Assembly: GCA_020746835.1 (NCBI GenBank)
Contig: JAGPNK010000009.1
Location: 124,001-188,000 of the forward strand
Direction: 5' to 3'
Length of the DNA: 64,000 bases
From: Stachybotrys elegans
Taxonomy: Eukaryota > Ascomycota > Sordariomycetes > Hypocreales > Stachybotryaceae
Shown: positions 1 through 11,660 of the stretch, piece after piece
Layout of the letters: each line of letters opens with the position of its first letter
Position numbering within the stretch: position 1 is the stretch's first letter
The notes under the pieces: model-generated
What the model was told of the DNA's origin: nothing
The model's input: the letters and a program-made list of their open reading frames with translations, nothing else
The model's database searches: none
Translations under genes and position numbers: made by a program

Positions 1-2176
1 AGGAGAGGAGAAGAGATGAGTGGAGAGGGGAGGGCGATGAGATTCTCGTGTTGATTGATGAGATGCATCGTGTGCTATTTCCAGCATACGCCATGAATGA
101 GCGTATTCCCTGGCAAGCCCAAGCCTGGGGGGGCGCACGGGAGGGGCTGAAAAGGCCGCCTGCAGGTTTAGATGAACTTCATGCTTGCTTACCTCTTTAA
201 CAGACAGACACCCTACCTCTAGTGGTGAAGGGGAGGACACGCGCGCATGTGAATGGATGTGTGGTGGTGCCTCGGTTTACGGAGTATGCCTGTGGCATTT
301 CCCCTCCCCTGGATAAGGCAGGACATAGGGATGTAGGGCGGGCAGACAATTAGTAAGACGAGGAGGGAGTGCGCAGTTGGGAAGGTGAATCGCCCTCCGT
401 GGCGGGACGAGCCCTGGGACGATCGGGCGGATCTAGTATGAAAAATGGAGGTCGCCATAGTCAATAATAGGCGCTGTCATATGGCCAACCGTTCCGGCTG
501 TCAGCTGTTGCGCGAGCCCATCTGCCGACGAGACTAATAAGTCGATGCAATGGTTTAGTTTCTGCTGCTCATGCTTGTCTTTATTAATGGAGAGAAAATG
601 TCCGAAATGAGGGCAGTTAGCGCAGAGAGAGAGAGAGAGAGAGCGAGAGAGGAGAGTTCGGGCGTCATCGCCGCCGCCGCAAAGTAACCCCGACTGTGTA
701 CAAAGATGACTGCCACCAGCTTTGTTGCCAAGAGGCAGGCAGCAAGGGAGCAGCAAACTGGGGGATTGCTGTGGTGGTTGAGGAGGAGGAGGATCCATGA
801 TGCATCCTCAACCCTTGCCGTCCCACTCCATGATGATCATCCATTAAGATGCCTGGAGGTCGCAGGGGGGCTTGCAGGGCAGCAGGTGGCTTGTGGGCTT
901 TCGCTACAGGCCGTTGAGAGGGCGCTGGAATGGAGGATCCATAAGGTAGGTACCTTAGTACCTCGGCGACCTGAAAGGAGAACAGGGCTGCAGGGAGTCT
1001 CTTGGCCCAAGCTCGCAGCACCGTCTTGGCTGATTGGCTGTCCCATCCAGCAAGCCTATAGATCCGACATAAGCGTCTAGTGCTAGGTGGGTTTCGGGAA
1101 AGGCGCACAGCTCGGACAGAAACGTCGACGGGGGGGCACCTTATCGCTTCGGTTGATGGTACATACCGGGCAGCCTGGATGTGTATTGTGTACCTAGGGA
1201 GGCACGATTGTCCCCTTTGACAGGCAGGGCAGCGTGTGCACAATGCTGGGGTGTTGCAGACACGCAGGTAGTAGGCAGGTACTTCAAACTTGTAAGCTTG
1301 TGCTGTACCTCTTAACATTTACAGGTATGTACCTAGGTACTAGTCGTGCTGTAATTACAGGCTGGCATGCTGCAGCCAATCTACTTTGGTTCGTGCAGGA
1401 ACCCTCCATCCATTACCAGCTCATCACCATCTCCTCGCATACATCCATCCAAGCCTCACGGGGCACTGGCTGGCTGCCCGTCTCTCCGCCTCTCCGCCTC
1501 CCCGCCCGTCCGCACCAGTTTTCCCTCCATCATCACATTAGCGTTACTGTTAGCATTGGCTTCACCCATCGCCATGCCCCTCCTCCCTACGACGTGCATG
1601 GGTGAGATGGATCTTAATTCCTAGCCCCAAGTCCCACTGCCGCGATCTCGACTCTTCAAGACCTCTTCTGCCACTCGCGCCATCTCCCATCTTTCTCCTT
1701 CGACTCCCACTGCCGTTAACCCCCCTCCCCCCGCTCTCGGATTCTCCCTCCCTCCATCTGACATACGGGCTCTAGTCCCGCCTGTGGCTTCAGACCCGTC
1801 CCTCTTCTCATCTGCTGCGAGGATAAGTCGACGCAAGTACACGCCCAGCAACCGCCTTACGACTCTTCAATCGCCGCGCCCTGTTTCACCGTGTTTCACT
1901 GAGCCAGCATCCTTGTCCTTGTACATCACCACGCTCGTTAACATCAGCCATCGTCAATCAATCCGTTCATCCAACCCGTCTCGTCCGTTTTTGTCAAGGG
2001 CTATGGCTCTCTCACTTTGACGTCTGCAGGGGCGTCTACCATTTTGAATTTCGCAACGCCAACTCCTGTCCACCAACCAACCGTAACTGAGTCATTCTGG
2101 CCGCTCCGTCTCAGCCTGTCTCAACGGCACAATCTGTCATCGGTTCATCACGCACGTCTCCCAAACCAGCAGCAAC
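1..2176. other. Upstream region of the Zn2Cys6 gene, no gene supported
   Basis: No open frame here resembles a protein family I know. The stretch holds a GA dinucleotide tract (about 624-654), several TAGGTACC-like words (944-963, 1189-1200, 1323-1342) and a CT-rich segment from about 1400 to 2170 that looks like the promoter and leader of the transcription factor that follows. A gene ending left of the window cannot be excluded. Confidence 0.6.
624..654. repeat. GA-rich microsatellite
   Basis: Nearly pure GA dinucleotide tract with one C interruption, in non-coding DNA. Confidence 0.9.
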
Positions 2177-4340
2177 ATGGTCTACTGCGGCAAGCCATCC
2201 AAGGGGTGTTCCAATTGCCGAGAGCGCAAGATTCGTGTAAGTGCTCAGCGGCTCTGTCGCCTTCTCGCAATGCCCTTTGCCACACATCGTTACTCCGTCC
2301 TTCTCTAACATATCATACATGCAGTGTGATCAAAAAGAGCCAGGATGCGGTCAATGTGACAAGCGCCAGCAGAAATGTCCCGGTTACCGCAACCTGGTTG
2401 ATCTCATGTTTCGCGATGAGAGCAACCATGTAATTAAGAAGGCTACAAAGACCCGCGGTCGTGGCCGCCGGCCAAAGCCTGCTCCAGAACAGCCAACCGA
2501 CCCAGATGCTGGCTTTCCTTCTGCCGTCGGCATAGGCTCAACCTTTCTTGGCTTGTCTACGTTTTCCGCCTCTAACCACGCTAGTTCTTCGGCCGTCGAG
2601 TCTGTTGACGACGATTATGACTCGTCGACAGGTCCTTCGAGCACAGCGCTTCTGGCATCAGGCCCTTCCTCCCTTGCTCACAGATTCCGCCCCCCTCGAC
2701 CGCCTCCCAGCGCCCTCTTCCATGCTCTTGCCACGGCCACCAGGCCCAACCGCCGAAGACTTGCCCGCCGCCAGTCCTTCGACGCGGAGGCAGATGACCC
2801 GGGCTACAACTCGAGCTCCGACGACGAGGCTCCATCCCACATCGCCGACGCCGGCGCCAGGGTTATGCTCCGTTACATGCCCTCCAGATCCCTCCAGGAG
2901 CAGGGCACCGCCATCTTCTTCTCCCGCTACGTGGCTACCGACAGCGGCTGCTATGAGAACTACAACTTCATCTACGATGTCTGGAGGCCGCCGTCTCCAA
3001 ACCAGAAAGCTACAGTCGCAAACGACTGCGTCACCGCCAGCATGACGGCTGTCGGCTTGGCTTGTCTATCCAAACTCACCCGCTCCAAGGACACAATGTT
3101 AGTTGCTCGGCAGACCTACGGTGCCGCCTTGAGCCTCACCAATAAGGCTCTCCGAGACCCTGTGCAGGTTGTCGAGGACAAAACATTTCTCGCCGTTCTC
3201 ATATTGGGTACTTACGAATTTGTCGCGGGCCAAAGTCCCCAGACTGTCCGGGCCTGGCAGGAGCATGTAAACGGCGCGGCCGCTCTCGCCAGACTGCGCG
3301 GAGCTGCTCAATTTCGCTCTACGGCTGGTACCAAGATGTTCCTCATGCTCTGTCACTCGCTCCTCATCAGTTGCATTGAGATGGATCTCCCCATGCCGCA
3401 TGCCATGGTCGAATTGCGCAAGGAACTGGGTCAGCTAATCAAGAGCGACACTTTTACCTGGCAGGTTGTCGACGCAATCTACAAGGGCTTGCAGATCCGG
3501 TATGACATCAAAATCGGCAAACTCGTCGACCTCGACGAAACCATCCAGCGCCTTTCCGACGTAGAACAAGAGTTCGATATTCTGGTGCGCAGACTCCCGC
3601 GATGGTGGAGATACCGTCGTGGTGAGCTTGTATCCCCTCACGAGGCTGTCATGGGCCGTACATGCCATCTGTACTCGACCTTTACCCTCGCGACTACTTG
3701 GAATGGAATGCGAACTATCCGCCTCTTGATCCAGGAGACTATAATCGACAAACTATGCTCTTCTACCAAGTCCATCATGTCGCTATCCGCGCGCTACCAA
3801 CTGCAACTCGCCAAGGCTGTCAAGCTACAGCAGCTCCTGGGAGAGGCCGTCGTTGCAAGTGTACCACAACACTTCGGAGTCGTTAGTTTCCGAGACATTG
3901 TACACAACGACGTGAGCGAGTCACCGGCCGCCATCGTCGCCAGAAAGCAGGCATACCATCTGATTGGCTCCAATCTCTGCGGCGGTAGCCGTGAAACCTC
4001 CTCGTCACCTGCTACGCCTTCAATGCGACCGACCTTGCTCGATCCCACACAGTCCAAGACAGGCCAGGAGTGCGACGCTGAGCGCTTCATGACCTTGGCT
4101 ACCGCCAGTCACACCATTATCTGGCCGTTGTACACTCTCGGCCTGTGCTCAGCCACCACAACCGAGATGAAGCAGTATGCCATCGGAAGGCTTGACGCCA
4201 TCTGGTATGAGACAGGCCTTGACCAAGCCAGGACCGTGGCCGAACTGGTCCGAAATCGTTTCGAGGAGCCCCTGTGGGAGAGGATATCCATTGCGAACCT
4301 ACCTGAGCTACCAGCAGGGTCTCTGGCTACCGTCTTTTGA
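2177..4340 (+). CDS. Zn2Cys6 fungal transcription factor
   Basis: Predicted DNA-binding regulator of 691 residues, exons 2177-2236 and 2325-4340. The start gives a protein whose N-terminus is a complete zinc binuclear cluster: C11, C14, C21, C28, C31 and C38 in the spacing CX2CX6CX6CX2CX6C. The only intron lies between R20 and C21, inside the cluster, which is common in this family; without it the cluster would be incomplete. A basic stretch with RGRGRRPK follows, then a disordered Ser/Pro region and a long helical C-terminal half (about 210-690) like the fungal-specific TF domain, with text such as LMLCHSLLISCIEMDLP. Target genes cannot be told from sequence. Family call is secure; the specific role is unknown. 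The next gene is convergent. Confidence 0.93.
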
Positions 4341-4719
4341 GGATTAATACACTAACCAGGGAGGCCTTTCCCAAGACAACGCATCATATAGACAACCCTT
4401 TCGACGCACAATTCTCCCACTATATATCCCAGACTCCTCCTCTTATTCTCGAATATTGTCCTATAATGCTTTCCAAGAGGAGGTGCATCTTGCGCAATTT
4501 TCATCATGTAACTACAACACCAATTTCTGCAACGACTATAGCAAATGCCTTGATGACGGCAAATGGCGATTATGGCGCCGGGTTGGGCCTGTTTCTATTA
4601 CATCTGACAATGGAGGACATCCATACAACACATAGCTCACCTACTACTACTATACCAAATCCAATAGAACGCCTTCCGGGACACAGGCGATACGTTTCAT
4701 GAACTGTTGAACTTGTTTT
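4341..4719. other. Convergent 3' intergenic region
   Basis: Gap between the stop codons of two convergent genes. AT-rich, presumably both 3' UTRs and poly(A) sites; nothing else seen. Confidence 0.6.
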
Positions 4720-6578
4720 CTACCAGTTGTCAAAGTTTCCAAACCCTCCGCTCTTAGCCTTCTTCCGTACCGGTTCGTCCCACGTGTCCACATCATCCAC
4801 ATCCAAGCCTGCCGAAGCAGCACTGGCTGGTGTTTTCCTCAAGTACTTGCCCACCGACTCCTTGGCATCGGGCTGCACAACGGTGCCGTCCGTCCGGATG
4901 CGCTTCCCCGTCCACGTCGTCTTGTCGTCCTCTGTGCCTCCCTTGCGGCGTATCTGCTCCTGCTCCTCCGTCTGGCGCTCCTCCTCCTTCCTGGCCTTTT
5001 GGAACTCTTCGAACGGGTCGACAAAGACGACGACATCCTTGATGACGATCTTGTTGAGCGGCCGGCTGGACCCGTCTGTCGGCACGTCCTCCATCTTGGC
5101 TAGGACGTTGAGCCCGGAGACGACTTGTCCGAAAATGGTGTGTTTGCGGTCGAGGTGCGGCGTCGCCTTGTAAGTGATGAAGAACTGGCTCGAGTTTGTG
5201 TTTTTGCCCTTGTTCGCCATCGACACTGTGAGGGACATGGTTAGTTAGACTCGGGCCTCGGCTTTTCCTCAAATGGGTGGGTTGGACTCACGCATGCCAC
5301 GCGACTTGTGTGTTGCGCCGCCTTCAAACTCGTCGTCAAAGTACTTGCCCCAGATACTTGCGCCGCCTCTCCCCGTGCCTGAAGGGTCGCCGCCCTGGAT
5401 CATGAAGTTGGGGATGTTTCGATGGAACGCTACGCCCTTATAGTATCCTGTCTGCGCCAGCCTGACGAAGTTCCACACGGCTTTTGGGGCTGTCTCGGGG
5501 AACAGCTCCAGGGTCAGGTCACCCAGGTTGGTCTCCATTCTCGCGTAGCCTTTCGTCTTGATCCGTCTTGGCTTCAGCATATACTCCTCGTCTGTGAGCA
5601 GCGCTCTCTCGCCGCTTGTTTCGGGGGTTAGGCCAGTGCTCGTGAAGCTGGCGGCGGCCTTGCCCGTCGTATGCGCCGCTGCCATGGCTGCGATCTTCTT
5701 GTCCTGTATCATGGCCTGACGGACGGTCGAAGAAGGCGCCTGCTTGGTCAAAGCCCCCGAACTACGGTTGACATCGCCGCCTTCCTCGCGCGCCTTGCGC
5801 GCTCGCTCCACGGCAGCTTTGGCCTTGAGGACCTTGTCTCCCATGCTTCCCAGCGCGCCGGCGTTGATGGAACCGGCTTTTCGGTCCTCCTCTTGTTCCT
5901 TGGTCAATTGTGCTTCCTGGCCGTCTTGCAGATACTTGAATTGGTCGAGATTCCGGCTCGCCATATTCTGAGGGTCCTGGAGAGTGATGATATCGGCGCG
6001 GGTGAAGGGCTGATCATCCACCAGATCCTGCCACAGTTTGGGCTTGATATTCATGCGCTCGACCGTGTCCCAGGCGAAGACATTGGCGTATGTGTCGTGG
6101 CGAATAGCCACAATGTGCGTATTATCCGTAAACACCTTGTAGGTGACAGGGTCTATTAGGTCGCCTTTGCCATCGCTCAAGCCAGCGCCGCTGGAGTCGG
6201 CTTCGGCATTGCGGGCAAAGTTCAGACGAATAAGGTCGCGCTTCTGCAGGGCCTTCCCCGTGACGGGATTCTGGTTCGGGTGCTTCTCGAGCCACGCGCC
6301 GATGACTTCGACATCGAAGATTGTGCCGTCCGGGGTGCATACGGGGTTCTTGAAGGGTTGGAGGCTCGCGGCGCAAAAGTTGAAGGGAAGGCGGCGGAAG
6401 GGGGCGGCGGATTGGCCTGCTCGCGAAGAGGCATTGGCACCTACGCTGGCGGAGTAGGCATCAGAGGATGACCACTCTGAGTGAGTGATCTGGTCGAGGG
6501 TTAGCCGGTCAGCGCCTGCGCAGGAGTATGGGGGGGTTGCGCATGTCGTACATAGAGCTTGTCAGTACCTTTGCCCAT
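4720..6578 (-). CDS. U-box cyclophilin, PPIL2/Cyp60-type peptidyl-prolyl isomerase
   Basis: Protein of 576 residues from exons 6552-6578, 5292-6489 and 4720-5225. The first exon encodes only nine residues (MGKGTDKLY), as expected for PPIL2 orthologues that begin MGK...MYIT; the second intron restores RGM-L-SMAN, matching the conserved cyclophilin core. A U-box-like domain lies near residues 43-95 ([12 protein letters not shown], then NPVTG), and a cyclophilin domain at about 323-485 with [16 protein letters not shown] and SQFFITY. Family members are nuclear, associate with the spliceosome, combine E3-ligase-like and prolyl isomerase folds, and have a charged C-terminal tail, here rich in K/R/E. 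The catalytic Arg of FHR is present. The gene is head-to-head with the PTM1-like gene (616 bp apart). Confidence 0.95.
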
Positions 6579-7194
6579 GGTAGCGCGTGGTTGATTCGCG
6601 AGAAGGATGGCGCTCAGGAGTCGGGCAGTTTATTGGGGTCAATCCGTCCAAGATTGCCGTGCCGTTGTGATGTCGCGAGTGGCTCTTGTCCAGCCTGAAC
6701 AATAAAACAATAATTCAGTCGGTACCTTTCCTTATCGCTTATCATACGTCAGTAGCAGTCGTCAGCTTTTGCGGGACTCCTTGCTAAACTTAGCTCGCAT
6801 AAGTATCCTGTACTTTTCGGAATAAGGAAAAGAAACTGCGAATGAAGTACTCTATACTGAAACCCAACATAGCCCACCCTTCTGATAAAACAAGTCGGTT
6901 GGACATCCCTTCCACCCTCCAGGCTGTCACTTTCCAGCATTGAACTTCTGTCGATTCGTCTCCTGAATCTTCATTTCCATCTCAGAGCGCGACAGGTCGG
7001 CATTCGAGCTCTCAACCCTTCGCTCCAGCACCCGCCAGTCCTTTCTCGACATGCCAACTCGATAACCACACCATATTATTTGATTTCCGGAGCTTGACCA
7101 CCCGACCTCAACCCCTACAGTTGCTCAACACGCCGGCGCATCCAGCCTCGCTCCCCAATTGCCGACAGCAATTGTGCTGTAGCTCATCACAACT
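6579..7194. promoter_or_regulatory. Divergent promoter region, PPIL2-type and PTM1-type genes
   Basis: Shared upstream DNA of two divergent genes. It includes pyrimidine-rich leader sequence before the + strand ATG (about 6940-7190). No specific operator recognised. Confidence 0.5.
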
Positions 7195-9149
7195 ATGAGA
7201 CTTGTCGTGGGCCTCGTCGCCTTGGCTATGTCCTTCTGGACGGCTAAGGCGATGGAGATTCTCATGGTAGGATGACACTCCCGATATGTCGCAACGTGGA
7301 ATCCCATGCTAATCGTCTTGTTCATCAATAGGATCAAACCGACGAGAACAACCAGTTTTGTACCGGTTCGGCAGCTCCTTGCACCCACATCCACTCAACA
7401 GAGCTCGTATGCTTACCGCACCGTAGGAATGTACGGCCGAAAAACATGGGGAGGACCCGTCGATCCCTTCATCCTAGTAAAGTTCCTCAACAACACCAGT
7501 GGCGCCGACGACGCAGCCGCCAGTCTCATCATCTTCGAGTGGAGGGACAAAGACTTCATCGGGGTACCAGACCCGGAGTTCCCTGGCAATGTAAGCCGCA
7601 CCTCCCTCTCAACCTTTTACTCGTCCTCGATGTCTTGGCGCTCATCCCCTATAGCTCTTTGAAGTTTGCGATCAAGAATTCGTGAAGAAGGGCGCCTGCA
7701 ACGAAACCAACATTGGCGAGTTCATTGTCGCCGACAATGCGACCGAAAAGTCGGGCTCCATCATTCTCACCAAGGCGGTCAACCTCAAGGAAGCCGGCCC
7801 GATCCGCTACGGCATCAAGAAGACGGGATATTACTGCATCTTGACCAATGGCTTTACTGCTTCGGAGTACGAGGCTGTTGTGGAATTCCGAAACGCATAC
7901 GGCGAACTACCCGCGACGCAGATCCCCAAGCTTCCGTTCTATGGCGGCATCACCATTCTATATGCACTGGTCGCTGTGTTCTGGGGGTTCCTCTACTATC
8001 AACACCGATCTGATATTCGTAAGCTGCCCTGCTTCGCATGTCGAGGACCTTGCTAATGCAGCGCAGTTCCCGTCCAAAACTATATCACTGCGATCTTGAT
8101 CTTCCTAGTAGTGGAGATGCTATTGACCTGGGGCTTCTATGGTAAGCTGAAGTTGAGATTTGACCCTGGCGCGTCTGATGCTGACTTGTCCTCCACCCAG
8201 ACTACCAAAACCGCCACGGCTCTAATGTGGGAGCCAAGATCTACCTCATTGTTGTTGCTATTTTGAATGCCTTCCGAAGCTCCTTCTCCTTCTTCCTGCT
8301 TCTTATCGTCTCCATGGGCTATGGTGTTGTCAAGCCGACTCTCGGCCAGACCATGGTCTGGGTCCGGTGGCTTGCCATTGCGCACTTCGTCTTTGGCCTT
8401 GCGTACGCCGTCACCAGTCTTCTGGTCTCACCAGAGGACGCTGGTATGTTTTGGTATCTGTTGTGCTCGGACAAATGTTGACTAACCGCGCAGGTATCTT
8501 CGTTCTGCTTGTGGTCTTGCCTCTGGCCGGAACAATGACGGGTTTCTACGTCTGGACTCTCAACTCCCTCAATCTCACACTCAAGGACCTCAGGGAGCGA
8601 AAGCAGTATGCCAAAGAGGCCATGTACAAGAAGCTGTGGTGGGCCATCCTCGTCAGCATCATCGTCATCTTCGGCTTCTTCTTTTTCAACAGTTTCACTT
8701 TTGCTTCCGTCAACGACCCCGACTTTGTGCCTTTCCACTGGAAGACGAGATGGTTCGTCCTTGACGGTTGGCTGAACATTGTTTACTTTGCCGATGTGGC
8801 ATGGATCGCATATGTTTGGAGGCCGACGGCCAACAACCGCCGTTTTGCCATGAGTGACGAAATTGCCCAGGACGATGATGGCAACTTCGAGATTGCGGAC
8901 ATTGGCATGCCCGGTGACTCTGATGACGAAGACGAGGAGTCTCGAATTGGAAAGAACCAGCCATCCGCCACCAACGGTTCAGGTCACGTTGGGCTGAGCC
9001 AGACTGGGGGTTCCTCGCGCCAGCAGGCTCCTGCTAGAGATCTTCCCCGTGACTCTCTAGAGGGAGAGACTATATTCGCCGTGGGCGAAGACGGTGATAG
9101 ATTTTCTGACGATGAAGAGGAGGACACAAAACTTGTACGATCAAAGTAA
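7195..9149 (+). CDS. PTM1/lung seven-transmembrane receptor family membrane protein
   Basis: Protein of 535 residues from seven exons: 7195-7266, 7332-7365, 7427-7590, 7655-8018, 8067-8141, 8201-8443, 8494-9149. All introns are 48-65 bp GT-AG. A cleavable signal peptide (MRLVVGLVALAMSFWTAKA) is followed by a lumenal domain with MYGRKTWGGPVDPF, then seven hydrophobic segments from about residue 205 (YGGITILYALVAVFWGFLYY, WLNIVYFADVAWIAYVW) and an acidic cytosolic tail (DSDDEDEES). The order and conserved text match fungal PTM1 homologues of the Lung_7-TM_R family, thought to act in Golgi-endosome membranes; the biochemical role is not settled. The short 34-nt second exon is required to join the conserved FCTG-MYGRK segment. 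Confidence 0.93.
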
Positions 9150-9496
9150 TAGAGGACAGAGGTTGGCACGAAATCATGGGGTCTGGGGGTGTGTACAACA
9201 AGGAAGCGGCGGCTTTGGTACGCATGATTGGATGGTCCTGTTAAGATACAGACATGAGATTCTTCGTTCCGCTACCCAGGTTTTCATGTGGGCTTGGCGT
9301 TCGTTAAATGATACAAGACGTATATTTCCTTTGATGTTACAATCCTATGATATAATACAATATGAAGACAGGACAGTCCATGTAACCAATCCGCGGCCTT
9401 GACCCTGGATGCTACCATGGTGCTTTCTTTCCTTGTAACCTCGTCTTTCAAATGGCGCTCATTCGCATCTTAAATATCTCCCGCGTCATTGGAATC
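9150..9496. other. Convergent 3' intergenic region
   Basis: AT-rich gap between convergent stop codons, with runs such as TATGATATAATACAATATGA near 9347 that could serve poly(A) signals. No gene seen. Confidence 0.55.
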
Positions 9497-11284
9497 TCAG
9501 TTCTTGTCTGTAGGACCCCTTTGCTGCGCCTGTGCGAGGTCACCTCCAAACCCTACAGGAGCGCGCCTACCATCATTCTCAGGGATAATGGCGAGAGCCT
9601 TGTAGAGTTTGCCCATCCCATTAGGACCACGGTCCACGAGACGCTTCCAGGCCTCTGTTATGTTCTGGATCTTCTCGTCTTTCTCGCTTGCGCTGGCTGA
9701 CGTATCCGACTTGATATGCTTCACCAACATGGCGACACGTTCCTTGATGCCCATGAGCTCGAGAAAGTCAGCCTGGCACACGGGGCCATGGACCTCGACG
9801 CCCTCGCTTGCTTCGAGAGCGGCCTCGGTGACGGCCATGAAGTCAACGTCGGCACTCAGATCGACGAGGCCGGACAAGGTGAAAGGGTCGACGAATTTGT
9901 GTTCGCGGATGCCGCGCAGGGAGTTGATGGGAATGGTACTCTCTGTGCCGTAGTCAAGGATGAGCGCTGCACCCTTGGGCTCACGACCGTCGCCGATGCG
10001 GCGGGCAATTTCGCCAGCGTAGAAAGCGGCATCGGGGCAGATCTCGATGACGGAGCCGGGGACTTTCTTGAGCTGCTTGTATCTGGATGAGGCTTCTGGC
10101 ATGTAAAGAGACTGCTTGGTTGGAGCCGAGGAAAGCACGAGTTGGAACTCGGAAGGGAGGCCAGGTTCAGAGCTTCTGAAGGCCCCCGTGTTCACAGGAG
10201 TGGTTCCTGGTTGCACTGGCGCCACGAGCATCTCTCGCCATTCCGTGGGTTCGGGTTGTTTGGCTACCTTGGGCTTTGCCCGCTGCTGCTCAGCAGCAGG
10301 TGCCTCACCCGGTGCTTCTGTGGGAGGCGGAGGGGAGGGTGTTGAAACAGACTGGAACACATGGATGGGAAGGGCATCAAAAAACTCGTGGGCCACGACG
10401 AACGGTATCGTCTTATCGTCTGAGAGCAGACAACAATACTCAGCAACATGAAATCAGACAAAGAGGTGGGTGATATTTACCGTTTGGTATAGCCGTGATC
10501 GAGTCTGTCCACACAATAGTCTCACTGTTTTGCTTGCAGACGCTACTCTGGCCGATCTCGGTCTTGATAAGAGGAGCAGCTTCGCCGCATAGAAGGTTCT
10601 TCTGCCTCTTCGCCAGCTCCCGGCTGGCCTCAACCATGTAGATGGTGTCGATAGAAGAAGCGAATGCTGGAAATCTGTGGACAGTCTACCTTGCAATGTC
10701 ACTACGTGTGGAAGCTAACAAACGCATGGAACAAATGCCATTGGAGTACCAAGGAAGGAAGAAATGAAAACATACACGAAGGATGTCGGCCATGAGAGTG
10801 CCTCGGCCAGGGCCAATCTCAATGAGCTGGATGCGATGCGATGGAGACGTGAGCCTGCCCTGGCTCATCCATTCGGCAACAAGCCAGATTCCAATCATCT
10901 CGCCAAAGCATTGTGAGATTTCCGGCGACGTGATGAAGTCGCCCTTGGTGCCGAAGTGATCTCCCTCCTTTGCGCCAATGTCGCCGGTATAATAGCCACC
11001 CAGGTCACCCGTCAGACACATACGCATATATGTTGCCAGAGGCACGGGTCCCGTGGCCTATAGATGACGAAGACGTCATCATGGTTAGTTATGGGTTTCA
11101 AAAGTATAGAAGGAGCATGGCATACCGATATGGCCTTATAGAGCTCCTTTGCCAGTGGCGTTGACCATTTTCGTTCCTCTTTTCGCGGCACTGTCAAGGA
11201 CAGGCCCCGGAAGCTCTGTACTGGCCGAAACAAAGGCCGGGCAAGGCGGGTACAGCCCCTGGCGGGCGTGAATAGCAGCCTCAT
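9497..11284 (-). CDS. Complex I assembly protein arginine methyltransferase, NDUFAF7/MidA type
   Basis: Protein of 522 residues from exons 11126-11284, 10776-11057, 10481-10685 and 9497-10419. The N-terminus ([20 protein letters not shown]) is Arg-rich without acids, as in a mitochondrial presequence. Then come the family hallmarks: [24 protein letters not shown], the SAM-binding [16 protein letters not shown] (about 116-131), and [16 protein letters not shown]. These define the DUF185/SAM-dependent MidA family; the human member dimethylates an NDUFS2 arginine during early complex I assembly in the matrix. The second splice ([11 protein letters not shown]) was chosen because it removes an in-frame TAG and restores the family text. 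A Pro/Ala-rich insertion (about 230-260) follows the HEFF motif. Confidence 0.94.
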
Positions 11285-11660
11285 GAATGCCTATACCTCA
11301 GGAAAGGGAGAATGAAGGGTCCAGCCAGTCCTGTGGCGTTACAGGTCGCTTGAGGGATGTGTAGGTTGACCAGCATGTGGGATTTTGATGGGCCAATGGC
11401 AAGCAATGTTGTCGGCTGGCGATAAGATAGGGGAAGCTCCCGCCTATTACCTGCCCCTGCAACTTTCCGTCCTAGTTATTTAGTATGATGGCATTCAGCC
11501 TCGCTTTTTTGACAACTACATAACTATCTACCTACAAGCCGTACTATTCATTGAGCGTCTGCCCTCAATCTTTAATCTGCCTATCTGGGCTGCATGCAAA
11601 ATTATCCCTCCTGTCGCTATTAATACTCACTCCGAAGGATCCACCCAAGCTTGCGCCGCA
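11285..11660. promoter_or_regulatory. Divergent promoter, NDUFAF7-type and CDK11-type genes
   Basis: Compact 376-bp shared upstream region. CTACCTACAA and pyrimidine-rich stretches precede the kinase ATG. No known operator recognised. Confidence 0.5.

Noticed and set aside
665..1318. Minus-strand open frame (217 codons) near the left edge
   Set aside because: Crosses a GA microsatellite and TAGGTACC words, shows no domain, and has no splice or promoter support.
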